Part shown: positions 44,414-53,794 of the stretch, piece after piece
Layout of the letters: each line of letters starts with the position of its first letter
How positions within the stretch are numbered: the first letter of the stretch is position 1
Assembly (NCBI RefSeq): GCF_040267685.1
Contig: NZ_CP158367.1
Location: forward strand, 1,984,001 to 2,048,000
DNA length: 64,000 nucleotides
DNA from: Proteinivorax tanatarense
GTDB taxonomy: Bacteria > Bacillota > Proteinivoracia > Proteinivoracales > Proteinivoracaceae
Reading direction: 5' to 3'
The notes under the pieces: model-generated
Databases searched by the model: none
Seen by the model: only the letters and a program-made list of their open reading frames with translations
Told to the model about the DNA's origin: nothing
Position numbers and translations under genes: made by a program

Positions 44414-47400
44414 TTATTTAACCTTGACATTTTTTTTCCCCAAAAATTCCCTTAATCCATTTAATATGTTCTGCTCTATAGAAACTTTATACTTTGATTT
44501 TATCGCCTTTTTATCTGACTCGATATAGTATATTACAGAGTGTTCGCCAGGTGAAACATCTAGCAAACGATTTATCATTTCAATTGTATTTTTATCCATT
44601 TTGGGCAATCTTAGATAAAGTTTTTCTAGCTCGTTGTTTTCATTTTTTTTTGGATTGTTGTTGCGTTTGCCAGCAATAGCTTTTGAGTATTCTTCAATAT
44701 CCCATATTTTTTGGCACAACAGTTTGGCGCCCTCTTCTTCTTTAAAGCTAACCCTTCCTTCCACAACCAAAGGTTGGTCACTTTCTAATTGTGACTGATG
44801 TTTTTCATAGCTATCAGTAAATACAATAACTTCTATTTCAGAAAAAGCATCTTCCAAACTGACAAACGCCATAGGTTTATTGTTTTTTGTCATTATTTTT
44901 TTTGATGCCGATATTACCCCAGCTACAGTTACTTGGCTATTATCTTTATATGATTGGACATCTATTGAATTTTTAACACCTGTTTTATAGATGCTTTTAT
45001 ATTCATCTAAAGGGTGCCCACTTATATATAACCCAAGAGTCTCTTTTTCTAGTTGTAGCTTGTCTTTTTCGCTAAAGGGTGGAACTTTCTCTAATGATAA
45101 ACTTTCATTTTTATTAAAGTCATCCATTAGCTCAAACATAGACATCTGTCCACTCTCTTTTTGTGACTTTATCATTTGTGAAAATGTAACTAGCACATCT
45201 ATTGACCCTAATAGTTGTGCTCTATTATTGTTAATAGAGTCAAAAGCTCCCGCTTTAATCAGGCTTTCTAATACTCTCCTGTTACAACTAGAAACTCTTG
45301 AACAAAAATCTTCCATAGATGTATATACCCCATTGTCTTCTCTTTCTGAAATTATGTTATCTATTACCCCTTCACCTACATTTTTAATTGCTAACATCCC
45401 AAATCTTATTTTCTTTTCATCTACTACAGTAAAGTTTTTTAAGCTTTCATTTATATCGGGAGGTAGCACAGATACATTTAATTCTTTGCAGTCATGGATA
45501 TATAAAGCTACTTTTTCAGAAGATGCTATAGCCCCTGTCAACATAGCCGCTAAAAATTCTGTTGGATAATTAGCTTTTAGATAGGAGGTTTGAAAAGCTA
45601 ATACTGCGTAAGCTGCTGCATGGGCTTTATTAAAACCATAATCGGCAAATTTAACTATTAAGTCAAATATTTCCTTAGCTTTTTGTTGTTCTAACCCATT
45701 TTTTACACAACCATCAATAAATTTAATTTCTTGCTCTGCTAACACATCTCTTTTCTTTTTCCCCATAGCCCTCCGTAAAATGTCTGATTCTCCTAAAGTA
45801 AATCCCGCTAATTCTGATGCCACCCTCATAATCTGCTCTTGATAAACCATTATTCCATAAGTTTCTTCTAGAATACTCTCAACCTTTTTATGTGGGTAAG
45901 TTACAGGAATTTCTTTATGTTTACTCTTAATAAACTTAGGTATTTGCTCCATCGGTCCCGGTCGGTATAAAGCTAATACAGCTATTATGTCCTCAAATTT
46001 AGATGGTTTTAGTTCTCTTAATACATTTCGCATACCTGAACTTTCTAACTGAAAAATACCTAGGGTTTTTCCCTGTGAAATGAGCTCATAAGTATTTTTG
46101 TCATCAAAGTTTAATTCTTCTATATTTATTTCAATTCTTTTTGTTTTTTTTATAATTTTAACAGCTTCATTAATTATAGTTAATGTTCTCAGCCCCAAAA
46201 AGTCCATTTTTAAAAGTCCTAGTTCTTCCAGAGTATTCATGGGGAACTGAGTAACCACCCCATGATCACTTGTTTGAAGGGGAACATATTCAGTTAAGGG
46301 TTCCTTTGAGATAACTACTCCTGCCGCATGGGTAGATGAATGCCTTGGCATTCCTTCCAATGATTTAGATATATCAATTAGCTGTTTTATTTCTTCATCT
46401 TGTTTATAGAGTTCAGCTAGCTTAGTTTCTATTTTCAACGCTTTTTCTATTGTCATATTCAGCTCAAAAGGTATAAGTTTAGCTATTTTATCTACAACAC
46501 CGTAAGGCATTCCTAATGCCCTTCCAACATCTCTAACCGCTGCCCTGGCCGCCATGGTACCGAACGTTATAATTTGGGCAACTCTTTCTTCACCATACTT
46601 TTCAACTACGTAGTCAATTACTTCTTCTCGGCGTTCATAACAAAAGTCGATGTCGATATCTGGCATTGTCACTCTTTCTGGATTCAAAAACCTTTCAAAA
46701 AGGAGGTCATACCTTAAGGGGTCGATATTGGTTATCCCTAAAGAGTAAGCAACCAAACTCCCGGCAGCTGAACCTCGACCTGGGCCTACTAAAATACTAT
46801 TTTCTTTTGCATAATTTATAAAATCCCAGGTAATTAAAAAGTATCCACTATACCCCATACTATTAATAACGTCTAGCTCATATTTAAGCCGTTGTTGAGC
46901 TTCAACTGTAATGTTATTACCATAACGTTTTTTAAGCCCTTGTTGACACAAATCAGTCAAATGCTGGTGAGTAGTTTTCCCTGGAGGTATTGGATAATTA
47001 GGCATGTGCATACTATCAAAATCAAACTCTAAATTACACTTTTCTGCTATTTCTACTGTATTATCCAAAGCTTCTGGTATATGGCGAAATTTTTCTTCCA
47101 TTTCTTCTCTACTTTTTAAATAAAATTCATTGTTAGGAAAACTCATTCTATCTTGTTCATCAATTTTATTAGCTGTTTGAATACAAAGTAAAACATCATG
47201 GGGATAGTGGTCATTTCTGTCAATATAATGTATATCATTCGTAGCTACCAGTTTTAAGTCAAATTTTTGGGATAGCTCAATTAAATAACTATTTACTTCT
47301 CTCTGTTCTAATAAGCTATGGTCTTGTAACTCGAGATATAAATCTTCTTTACCAAAAATCTGAATATATTTTTCACATAGCTCGTCAACTTCATCCCATC

Positions 47401-47851
47401 TTTTCTGGAGAATCATTTGCGGGAGTTCCCCTGCCAAACATCCAGTTAAACACACAAGACCTTTACTGTACTTTTGTAACAGCTCCATATCAATTCGTGG
47501 TTTATAATAAAAACCTTCGGTAAATCCTATAGTAACAAGATTCATTAAATTTTTATAACCTATTTGATTTTTTGCAAGTAAAACTAAGTGGTGAGTACTT
47601 TCGCTAGGTTTTCCTTTTTTATATTCTCTGCCTTGAGGTGAAGTGTAAACTTCACACCCTATAATTGGCTTAACACCTTGTTTTTTACATTCTTTATAAA
47701 AATCAATAATTCCATACATTACTCCGTGATCAGTAATCGCCATGGCAGGCATATTTAATTCTTTTGCTCGCGTTACCACATCTTTTATTTTAGCTGCTCC
47801 ATCTAGCAGACTATACTCGGTATGAACATGTAAGTGAACAAAGCTAGACAT
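44414..47851 (-). CDS. dnaE: DNA polymerase III alpha subunit, DnaE type
   Basis: The 1145-residue replicative polymerase has an N-terminal PHP domain (HVHTEYSLLDG, AITDHGVMYG), the C-family polymerase core with the catalytic triad region PDIDIDFCYERR and GRGSAAGSLVAY, a helix-hairpin-helix region, an OB fold (about 1000-1080, VTVAGVISASKKIMTKNN) and a C-terminal tail. Its length is typical of DnaE in Firmicutes. The ATG follows GGGGGAAG. It lies between psd and the PgpA-like gene on the same strand. Confidence 0.95.
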   Translation of the reverse strand: MSSFVHLHVHTEYSLLDGAAKIKDVVTRAKELNMPAMAITDHGVMYGIIDFYKECKKQGVKPIIGCEVYTSPQGREYKKGKPSESTHHLVLLAKNQIGYKNLMNLVTIGFTEGFYYKPRIDMELLQKYSKGLVCLTGCLAGELPQMILQKRWDEVDELCEKYIQIFGKEDLYLELQDHSLLEQREVNSYLIELSQKFDLKLVATNDIHYIDRNDHYPHDVLLCIQTANKIDEQDRMSFPNNEFYLKSREEMEEKFRHIPEALDNTVEIAEKCNLEFDFDSMHMPNYPIPPGKTTHQHLTDLCQQGLKKRYGNNITVEAQQRLKYELDVINSMGYSGYFLITWDFINYAKENSILVGPGRGSAAGSLVAYSLGITNIDPLRYDLLFERFLNPERVTMPDIDIDFCYERREEVIDYVVEKYGEERVAQIITFGTMAARAAVRDVGRALGMPYGVVDKIAKLIPFELNMTIEKALKIETKLAELYKQDEEIKQLIDISKSLEGMPRHSSTHAAGVVISKEPLTEYVPLQTSDHGVVTQFPMNTLEELGLLKMDFLGLRTLTIINEAVKIIKKTKRIEINIEELNFDDKNTYELISQGKTLGIFQLESSGMRNVLRELKPSKFEDIIAVLALYRPGPMEQIPKFIKSKHKEIPVTYPHKKVESILEETYGIMVYQEQIMRVASELAGFTLGESDILRRAMGKKKRDVLAEQEIKFIDGCVKNGLEQQKAKEIFDLIVKFADYGFNKAHAAAYAVLAFQTSYLKANYPTEFLAAMLTGAIASSEKVALYIHDCKELNVSVLPPDINESLKNFTVVDEKKIRFGMLAIKNVGEGVIDNIISEREDNGVYTSMEDFCSRVSSCNRRVLESLIKAGAFDSINNNRAQLLGSIDVLVTFSQMIKSQKESGQMSMFELMDDFNKNESLSLEKVPPFSEKDKLQLEKETLGLYISGHPLDEYKSIYKTGVKNSIDVQSYKDNSQVTVAGVISASKKIMTKNNKPMAFVSLEDAFSEIEVIVFTDSYEKHQSQLESDQPLVVEGRVSFKEEEGAKLLCQKIWDIEEYSKAIAGKRNNNPKKNENNELEKLYLRLPKMDKNTIEMINRLLDVSPGEHSVIYYIESDKKAIKSKYKVSIEQNILNGLREFLGKKNVKVK

Positions 47852-47872
47852 GGTTTTACTTCCCCCTATATT

Positions 47873-48763
47873 TTATATCTTTGCTCCTATTTTTTCTCCC
47901 AATCTTACAGAAGTTTCTAAATGTCTACTACTATTTCTTAAAATATCCTTATCAACGACTAATTTCCCTTTTTTAAAAAATAATATAACAGTAGAGCCTC
48001 CAAACTTAAAATAACCTTTTTCTTCCCCTCGAGACACTTTATTATTTTTAAAAGTTTGTACAATGCTTCCTACGCAGGTTGCACCGACTTCTACCATAAC
48101 TGTTTCGTCAAAATTATCACTTGCAAAATATGTTACCTCTCTTTTATTTTTGCAGTAAAGATTCGAAACTCTTTTAAGGGCTAAAGGATTAACAGAGTAG
48201 TAACTTCCTTTTATTTTATGACAAGACGTTACTTCTCCCCAATCAAAAAAGTGAAACCGGTGATAATCAGCAGGAGCTAGTCTAAAAACAAGACACGTCC
48301 CTTGGTTATATAAGTCTGCCTTTTTATCATCGTTTATGAGTTCCTCCAATGTAAAGTAAAAACCCTTGATTTGGATAATTCTGTTTACATCAATATTAGT
48401 GTAAGCCATTACTTTCCCGTCTACTGGGGATATCAAGTTGTTTTTTTGCTGACAAATTGGTCTAGCATTAGGAGTAAGTCTTCTTGTGAAAAAATGGTTA
48501 AAACTTTTGTAATCTCTGGGGTCACTATTTAAAGACTCAGATAAATCTATTCCATACTGGTTGACAAACTTTGAAATCTTAAATTTGCTAATTGGCAAAC
48601 TTTGCATTAAGCCATAAAAAGAAGACGCCCACTTCCTTTTTACCACTATGTCCAATGTTTTAGTTCCAGGTCTAGAATAGTACAACCAGTTTAGCATTTT
48701 TGTACTAGGTATTTTTTCTACTTTTTTTTCTTTTGTAATTCTATCTATATAAAATATGTCCAT
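47873..48763 (-). CDS. psd: Phosphatidylserine decarboxylase proenzyme
   Basis: A 296-residue precursor that makes phosphatidylethanolamine. SPVDGKVMAYT and RLAPADYHRFHF are the family segments with the conserved histidines. The self-cleavage site reads FGGST near residue 253, where the serine becomes the pyruvoyl group (LGST in many homologues). It is encoded 21 bases upstream of dnaE. Confidence 0.9.
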   Translation of the reverse strand: MDIFYIDRITKEKKVEKIPSTKMLNWLYYSRPGTKTLDIVVKRKWASSFYGLMQSLPISKFKISKFVNQYGIDLSESLNSDPRDYKSFNHFFTRRLTPNARPICQQKNNLISPVDGKVMAYTNIDVNRIIQIKGFYFTLEELINDDKKADLYNQGTCLVFRLAPADYHRFHFFDWGEVTSCHKIKGSYYSVNPLALKRVSNLYCKNKREVTYFASDNFDETVMVEVGATCVGSIVQTFKNNKVSRGEEKGYFKFGGSTVILFFKKGKLVVDKDILRNSSRHLETSVRLGEKIGAKI

Positions 48764-48866
48764 TGTTAATTGAATCCCCTTTAATAATTTTTGTAAAGTC
48801 TTCTTCTAAAAAAGGTGTGTAATAAATATACTATATTTTAAGAAGGATTAAAAGAGGAGTGACGTA

Positions 48867-49193
48867 ATGCAAAATAATTTTTGGGCTACTGCAGTGTTAG
48901 ATTTTTGTATTGCTCTAGGCGTGGTAATAGGTGGTGCAACTATCGGGTCGCTAAGCACTCTGCTTACTTCTAAGCCCCCTTTTTATACAATGCTAGACTT
49001 AGCCGGCAAACTAAAAATTTGGGCAATGGTTGCGGCATTAGGGGGAACTTTTTCTACTATTAGAGCTTTTGAGTCTGGAGTTTTAGAAGGGCAACTTTCT
49101 GTGATATTTAAACAACTATTGCTAATATTGTTTGCTTATGGTGGTGCTCAGTTTGGATATGTTATAATTCTTTTAATTGCAAAGGGAGAATAA
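48867..49193 (+). CDS. ytrH: Sporulation membrane protein YtrH
   Basis: A 108-residue protein with three predicted membrane helices and the family start FWATAVLDFCIALGVVIGGATIGSLSTLLTSKPPFYTMLDLAGKLKIWAMVAA... In Bacillus, YtrH and YtrI are made under sigma-E in the mother cell and are needed for efficient sporulation. The gene sits immediately before ytrI (3-base gap). The ATG follows AGAGGAG. Its presence points to an endospore-forming host. A sigma-E promoter is expected upstream; AATATACTAT near 48825 could be its -10 region, with low certainty. Confidence 0.87.
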   Translation: MQNNFWATAVLDFCIALGVVIGGATIGSLSTLLTSKPPFYTMLDLAGKLKIWAMVAALGGTFSTIRAFESGVLEGQLSVIFKQLLLILFAYGGAQFGYVIILLIAKGE

Positions 49194-49196
49194 TGT

Positions 49197-49679
49197 ATGA
49201 AGCTATTATATTTACCTTATAAAAAAATCATGAGAACAGTAGGCCTTTTAATAATCGGGTTTATAATAGGTGCTGTATTTGCACAGATTAAGCAAGGACA
49301 AATAATTGACGAACTTTACATTGAAAAAAAAGAACTAGAAAACCATGTGGTAGATTTGCAAAACACCATCGAAAGGTTAGAAGATTCCCGAAAAGAAAAA
49401 CAAGCTTTAGTAGTGCGAGATATAGAGATTTTTCTAGAGTACGATGATGAAGTAGTGGCCTTAGAACTTAAAAGCAAAGTTTCAGATTTATTAAATAATA
49501 TAATTGGAGAAGATGTTGAATCTATTAACCCCAATCTAATTCGTAGTATTGTTCACAATCGCACCTTTGTAATTGAAGAAAACCGATATCAGTGCAATCT
49601 TGAAATGCTGATTATAGCGGAAACTACAAAGGTATACACAACTGCCAAACTGCTGGAAGCGAAAGACCCATCTGAGTAG
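49197..49679 (+). CDS. ytrI: Sporulation membrane protein YtrI
   Basis: A 160-residue single-pass protein. Residues 12-32 form a membrane anchor and 37-70 a coiled coil (IDELYIEKKELENHVVDLQNTIERLEDSRKEKQ), followed by a small alpha/beta domain. It resembles YtrI from sporulating Firmicutes. It is co-transcribed with ytrH. Its stop codon directly abuts the stop codon of the convergent ytoI-like gene with no terminator between them. Confidence 0.82.
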   Translation: MKLLYLPYKKIMRTVGLLIIGFIIGAVFAQIKQGQIIDELYIEKKELENHVVDLQNTIERLEDSRKEKQALVVRDIEIFLEYDDEVVALELKSKVSDLLNNIIGEDVESINPNLIRSIVHNRTFVIEENRYQCNLEMLIIAETTKVYTTAKLLEAKDPSE

Positions 49680-50987
49680 CTATTCTTCCATTACCCTTAG
49701 CGATATAATCGCTTTACATACCAGTTCTTTGTTGCAATAGGCACACACTTCCACTTTAGAAGTTTTTCTTCCAAATTCAAAAACTTTTCCTTCTAAAACT
49801 AGCTCTGTTTCAATTTGCACAGGCTTTAAAAAATATATTACTATATTTTCCGTTACAGTATCTATATATGTAACATTCTGCATAGTTGAGTAAGCTGTAT
49901 GGGTGAGTAAGGTCATCAATACCCCATTGCTGGCGCCTCCTAAGTGATTTGTCATTATAGGGGTTATTTTACCTGACATCCTAACTCCATCGCTAATTTT
50001 TTCTTCTTTAAATTCACTTAAAACCATATCACTTAAAGTCAAGCCTACCTGTGGCTGCTTCTGTCCATGCTGCAACGCCTTCATCACATCTTGTCGACTG
50101 ACTACACCAATCAGCTCTTTTTTAGAATTTATAACAGGAATCAATTCTATTCCCTGCCAAACCATGGTATGAGCAACTGAAGATAAAGAATTATCTATAG
50201 TTGTTACAGTAGGGTTCTTTGTCATAACTTTTTCTATTGTAGTGTCTATATTGGTCTCTGCCACATCCTTTGCGGTTACAATCCCAACAACTTTACGCTC
50301 TTCATCTACTACAGGGAAGCGAGTGTGAGTAGTTTCTTTAACCTTTTTATTCCATTTCTCCACTGTATCAGAAGAAAGCAAGTATTCAGGTTCTTTTACC
50401 CATATATCCTCAACTAGAACTATATCCTTCTTTATTAATCGATCATATATTGCCCGGTTAATAATTGTTGCAATTGTAAAAGTATCATAGGTAGTCTGAA
50501 TTAAGGGTAGATTTTTTTTATCTGCAATATTTTTTATCTCTGGTTCAACGTCAAAACCACCAGTTATTAATACAGCAGCTCCTTTTTCTAGTGCTTTTTT
50601 TTGTGCTTCAAATCTATTCCCAACAATAAGTAAATTATTGGGATCTATGTACTTTATCATTGCATCTATTTCCATTGCCCCTATTACAAAACGATTTAAA
50701 GTTTTATATAGGCCCTCTCTTCCTCCTAGAACAATTCCTTCAACAATATTTACTATTTCAGCAAAAGTTAACTGTTCTATATGTTCTTTGCCTTTTCTTT
50801 TAATTCTAACAGTCCCTACACGGGGCATAGTAGTTACATACCCCATAGACTCAGCTTCCTTTATAGCTCTATAAGCAGTGCCCTCACTTACATGTAATTC
50901 ATTAGCTATTTTCCTAACGGAAATCTTGCACCCTATTGGTAGATTCTCTATATATTCAATAATTTTTTTGTGTTTTGTATCTGGCAT
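49680..50987 (-). CDS. HTH-DRTGG-CBS-thioesterase-type regulator (YtoI-like)
   Basis: A 435-residue protein with four parts: an N-terminal winged helix (ISVRKIANELHVSEGTAYRAIKEAESMGY), a DRTGG domain (about 70-190, IVGNRFEAQKKALEKGAAVLITGGF), two CBS motifs (about 190-310) and a C-terminal hot-dog thioesterase-like domain with NHLGGASNGVLMT. Bacillus YtoI has the same layout. CBS domains suggest control by an adenine nucleotide. The ATG at 50987 follows GGAGGTG; an upstream ATG at 51005 is less likely. The regulatory target is unknown. Confidence 0.85.
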   Translation of the reverse strand: MPDTKHKKIIEYIENLPIGCKISVRKIANELHVSEGTAYRAIKEAESMGYVTTMPRVGTVRIKRKGKEHIEQLTFAEIVNIVEGIVLGGREGLYKTLNRFVIGAMEIDAMIKYIDPNNLLIVGNRFEAQKKALEKGAAVLITGGFDVEPEIKNIADKKNLPLIQTTYDTFTIATIINRAIYDRLIKKDIVLVEDIWVKEPEYLLSSDTVEKWNKKVKETTHTRFPVVDEERKVVGIVTAKDVAETNIDTTIEKVMTKNPTVTTIDNSLSSVAHTMVWQGIELIPVINSKKELIGVVSRQDVMKALQHGQKQPQVGLTLSDMVLSEFKEEKISDGVRMSGKITPIMTNHLGGASNGVLMTLLTHTAYSTMQNVTYIDTVTENIVIYFLKPVQIETELVLEGKVFEFGRKTSKVEVCAYCNKELVCKAIISLRVMEE

Positions 50988-51047
50988 TATTAAATACACC
51001 TCCATTCTCTGTATTATAACAGATTTTCCCCTTTAAAACACAAAAAA

Positions 51048-51077
51048 ATACAAAAAAGAACAATTTCTTTTTTGTAT
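51048..51077. terminator. Terminator after the small membrane-protein gene
   Basis: ATACAAAAAAGAA/TTCTTTTTTGTAT hairpin with A/T flanks, 22 bases past the stop codon of the 51099-51353 gene. Confidence 0.65.
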
Positions 51078-51098
51078 CCAATTTAGTTTTAACGTATC

Positions 51099-51353
51099 TT
51101 AACCCCTGACTTTATAACCTCTGTCTCTTTCATATGAAGCTCTATTCTGCTTAAATGTCCTACTTTCTTCTTCGGACTGCTGTTCCTCTTTGCTCATTTG
51201 TTTAAAGCTAGCTACTAAAGACAACACCGCTACAAAGTACCACACTATAGCAAAGTATCCTCCTATGTAATCAGTGCTAACCCTTGGATAGTATAGTAAA
51301 GCCACTATTATCATTGCAATAACACCTAAGGTTTTAAAATATCCTTTTGTCAT
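51099..51353 (-). CDS. Small two-helix membrane protein
   Basis: An 84-residue protein with two hydrophobic segments (about 8-22 and 32-50), then a charged cytoplasmic tail rich in Glu, Gln, Arg and Lys. It resembles no family I can name with confidence; Bacillus YtpI occupies a similar place near ytoI, so a distant relation is conceivable. It starts at ATG behind AGGAGGTG. It is divergent from the SH3 gene. Confidence 0.6.
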   Translation of the reverse strand: MTKGYFKTLGVIAMIIVALLYYPRVSTDYIGGYFAIVWYFVAVLSLVASFKQMSKEEQQSEEESRTFKQNRASYERDRGYKVRG

Positions 51354-51482
51354 TAACTAACACCTCCTAATAAATAAAGTATGCCTAGTAAAATAAGGTA
51401 TTCTTATTTAGCCAAAAAAAGCAGGATTTTATAAGCTCTTGTCGAATTTTACAAATACACAAACCATAAGGAGGGGTAATAG

Positions 51483-52211
51483 TTGCAGAAAAAGACAAAG
51501 GTAGCAATTATAGTAACTTTAGTTATAGTTTTTTCCGTTGTAAGTGCTCAAGTGGGATGGACCAATACTGCACAGCCTGGTAGTGAAAATGATCCTTTAA
51601 TTAGCAAAAGTTATTTAGACAACATTTTATCTGTTTTTCGTTCTGATGTAGAAGAAAGTTTAAATAACCAAGAAGAAAAAATTAATGAACTTACGGTCAA
51701 GTATAATGATTTAAAGAATGAATTAAACAACATCAAAGCTAATGGAGATGCTCCAGTCAGTGAAGATACCGATAGTAATTCTAACGATGATCCACAACAA
51801 GACAATAGTTCACAACATAGTGCTGGTAATGTAGTCGTTGATGCGGGCACCGTAAACTTTCGCTCTGGTGGAGGGACTTCTTATTCAAGAGTTGCAACTG
51901 TTTCAAGAAATGACGTGATTAAGGCTATAAAGTACGAAGATCGCTGGATAAAAGGCTCAATAAATGGTGAAACTGGATGGATTGCTGCTTGGCTAGTACA
52001 ACCCCAATCTGGACATGATCTAGAGTACATAAATGCCGGTACAGTAAACGTTCGTCAAGGTCCTGGAACAAACCATTCTAGAATTACCACCGTCTCAAGA
52101 GGGGATATAGTTAGAATAGTAGATTCTAATGGTGATTGGAATAAAGTAATTCTAAATGATGGTACAAGTGCATGGATTTATGCTCCTCTTAGCAATGATA
52201 TTCAATTTTAG
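51483..52211 (+). CDS. Secreted SH3-domain protein
   Basis: The 242-residue protein has an N-terminal signal or anchor (residues 6-24, VAIIVTLVIVFSVVSA), a coiled coil (about 40-75), a low-complexity Asp/Ser/Asn linker (about 82-112) and two bacterial SH3b domains (about 116-175 and 180-240; both contain TVNFRSG/TVNVRQG and SRV/SRI followed by ATVSR/TTVSR). Such domains bind cell-wall peptides. The TTG start follows AAGGAGGGG. The palindrome TTGTCGAATTTTACAA lies 30 bases upstream of the start. Confidence 0.82.
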   Translation: MQKKTKVAIIVTLVIVFSVVSAQVGWTNTAQPGSENDPLISKSYLDNILSVFRSDVEESLNNQEEKINELTVKYNDLKNELNNIKANGDAPVSEDTDSNSNDDPQQDNSSQHSAGNVVVDAGTVNFRSGGGTSYSRVATVSRNDVIKAIKYEDRWIKGSINGETGWIAAWLVQPQSGHDLEYINAGTVNVRQGPGTNHSRITTVSRGDIVRIVDSNGDWNKVILNDGTSAWIYAPLSNDIQF

Positions 52212-52220
52212 ATATATAGT

Positions 52221-52250
52221 AAAAGGTAGCCAATTTAAAGGCTACCTTTT
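52221..52250 (+). terminator. Terminator of the SH3 protein gene
   Basis: AAAAGGTAGCC (52221-52231) and GGCTACCTTTT (52240-52250), followed by a T run; A runs on the other side also suit the convergent threonine aldolase gene. Confidence 0.85.
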
Positions 52251-52251
52251 T

Positions 52252-53265
52252 TTACGCTTTACTAAAATCGTTAATTACTTTGATAACTTTTTCTACGTCA
52301 TTTTTAGTAATATTTAGGTGAGTTACAATCCTAAAAAAGTTTCCTGTTCGTTGGATTTTCACCTTATTATCTTCCATATATCTGATTAATTTATTTGAAA
52401 TTTCTTTCTCTACCACGAATCTACAAATATTAGTGGAATAATCAACTGACTTTATCCATGGTTGTATAGATAATGATTCTCCTATCATTTTACAATGCTG
52501 ATGATCTTTCAATAAATTTTCTGGTCCTTCTTTTAGTGCCATTAATCCTGCAGCAGCACTGTGCCCCCACTGCCTCATACCCCCGCCAAGCATTTTTCTA
52601 TATTTAAGTGCTTTAGCAATCAGCTCATCATTCCCTACCAACATTGAACCCACAGGAGCTCCTAGTCCTTTAGATAGGCAAACCATAACCGAATCAACAT
52701 TTTCAACTAACTTATGCATAGGTATACCCAAGCTAACCTGGGCGTTAAAAATTCTTGCGCCATCTATATGTAGGTGTAAACTATTTTTTTTAGCTAACTT
52801 TGCTACAGCGTCTATATATGGCTTATCTAAAACTTTTCCTCCAGCCATGTTATGGGTATTTTCTAGTGCAATCATTTTAGTTTTAGGGAAATGGATGTTA
52901 TCTTCTCTTATAGCATTCTTTATGTAATCCAGAGGTATTTTACCATCTACACCAGAGAGGGGGTGGATCTGAACTGAAGCTAAGGCCGCTATGTTGGCTA
53001 CTTCATATTTAAAAATATGCATATTACTCTCCGTTATAATTTCATCCCCTCTATCACATACAGATAACACAGCGAGTAAATTACCCATGGTTCCTGTTGG
53101 AACAAACAAAGACTTTTCTTTTCCAAACACTTTTGCCACTTTCTGTTGAAGCAAATTTACTGTAGGATCCTCTCCATATACATCATCACCTACCTTTGCT
53201 TCAGCCATAGCTTTACGCATTTCAGCTGTAGCCACTGTAAAAGTATCACTTCTTAACTCAATCAT
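52252..53265 (-). CDS. Low-specificity L-threonine aldolase
   Basis: A 337-residue PLP enzyme cleaving threonine to glycine and acetaldehyde. Motifs: MIELRSDTFTVAT, DDVYGEDPTVN, FVPTGTMGNLLA, HLHIDGARIFNA and the PLP lysine in VMVCLSKGLGAPVGSML. The ATG at 53265 behind GAGGAGG is preferred over an upstream extension to 53301. It lies downstream of the PerR/Fur gene on the same strand, but a terminator-like hairpin separates them. Confidence 0.93.
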   Translation of the reverse strand: MIELRSDTFTVATAEMRKAMAEAKVGDDVYGEDPTVNLLQQKVAKVFGKEKSLFVPTGTMGNLLAVLSVCDRGDEIITESNMHIFKYEVANIAALASVQIHPLSGVDGKIPLDYIKNAIREDNIHFPKTKMIALENTHNMAGGKVLDKPYIDAVAKLAKKNSLHLHIDGARIFNAQVSLGIPMHKLVENVDSVMVCLSKGLGAPVGSMLVGNDELIAKALKYRKMLGGGMRQWGHSAAAGLMALKEGPENLLKDHQHCKMIGESLSIQPWIKSVDYSTNICRFVVEKEISNKLIRYMEDNKVKIQRTGNFFRIVTHLNITKNDVEKVIKVINDFSKA

Positions 53266-53291
53266 TTTGGTGCCTCCTCTTAACATATTAA

Positions 53292-53328
53292 AAAACGTCA
53301 AACTAGTAAAAAACTAGTTTAACGTCTT
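53292..53328 (-). terminator. Hairpin overlapping the end of the Fur-family gene
   Basis: An ACGTyAAACTAGT stem with a T-rich loop and a T run on the minus strand. The Fur-family stop codon lies inside the stem. Confidence 0.7.
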
Positions 53329-53724
53329 TTTTCCTTCTTCTTTTAAACACTCCTTGCATACACCATAAAATTCTATACGATGCTCTTTAACTTTATGGCC
53401 ATTTACAGAGCTTATTTCTTTATCAAGTTCATCTTGTAAAGGAATATCTACATCATATACTTTCTGACATGTCCTACATGTAAAATGGTAGTGATTTTTT
53501 GGATTACCATCATATCTACTAAAAGTACTCCCATAATTAAGCTCTAATATTTTTCCTTGTTCTTTTAAAACATTCAAATTCCTATATACAGTACCTAAAC
53601 TAATAGTAGGCATTTCTTTTTTTACTTCATTATAAATCCAATCTGCAGTGGGGTGACAGGTAGTTGATTGTAACGTTTCTAAAATCTTCTTTCGTTGCTT
53701 GGTCATTCTTTGCTGCGTAGACAT
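53314..53724 (-). CDS. Fur-family repressor, PerR-like
   Basis: The 136-residue protein has the Fur N-terminal winged helix (TKQRKKILETLQSTTCHPTADWIYNEVKKE) and the C-terminal zinc site made by two CxxC motifs (CRTCQKVYD and CKECLKE). HYHFTC and the Asp/His residues around the linker (RYDGNPKNHYHF) fit PerR, a metal-dependent peroxide sensor. PerR commonly controls rubrerythrin in anaerobes, but the two are 38 kb apart here. Fur or Zur identity is not excluded. Confidence 0.85.
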   Translation of the reverse strand: MSTQQRMTKQRKKILETLQSTTCHPTADWIYNEVKKEMPTISLGTVYRNLNVLKEQGKILELNYGSTFSRYDGNPKNHYHFTCRTCQKVYDVDIPLQDELDKEISSVNGHKVKEHRIEFYGVCKECLKEEGKKTLN

Positions 53725-53794
53725 ATAAACACCCCTTTCTCGCTGTTAATTAGTAATAGTTCTTACTAAATGTTATCAAGAAAAAACTTTTCTG

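Noticed and set aside
48780-48866. Sigma-E promoter upstream of ytrH.
   Set aside because: AATATACTAT resembles a -10 box, but no clear -35 match at the right spacing was found, so it is not listed as a feature.
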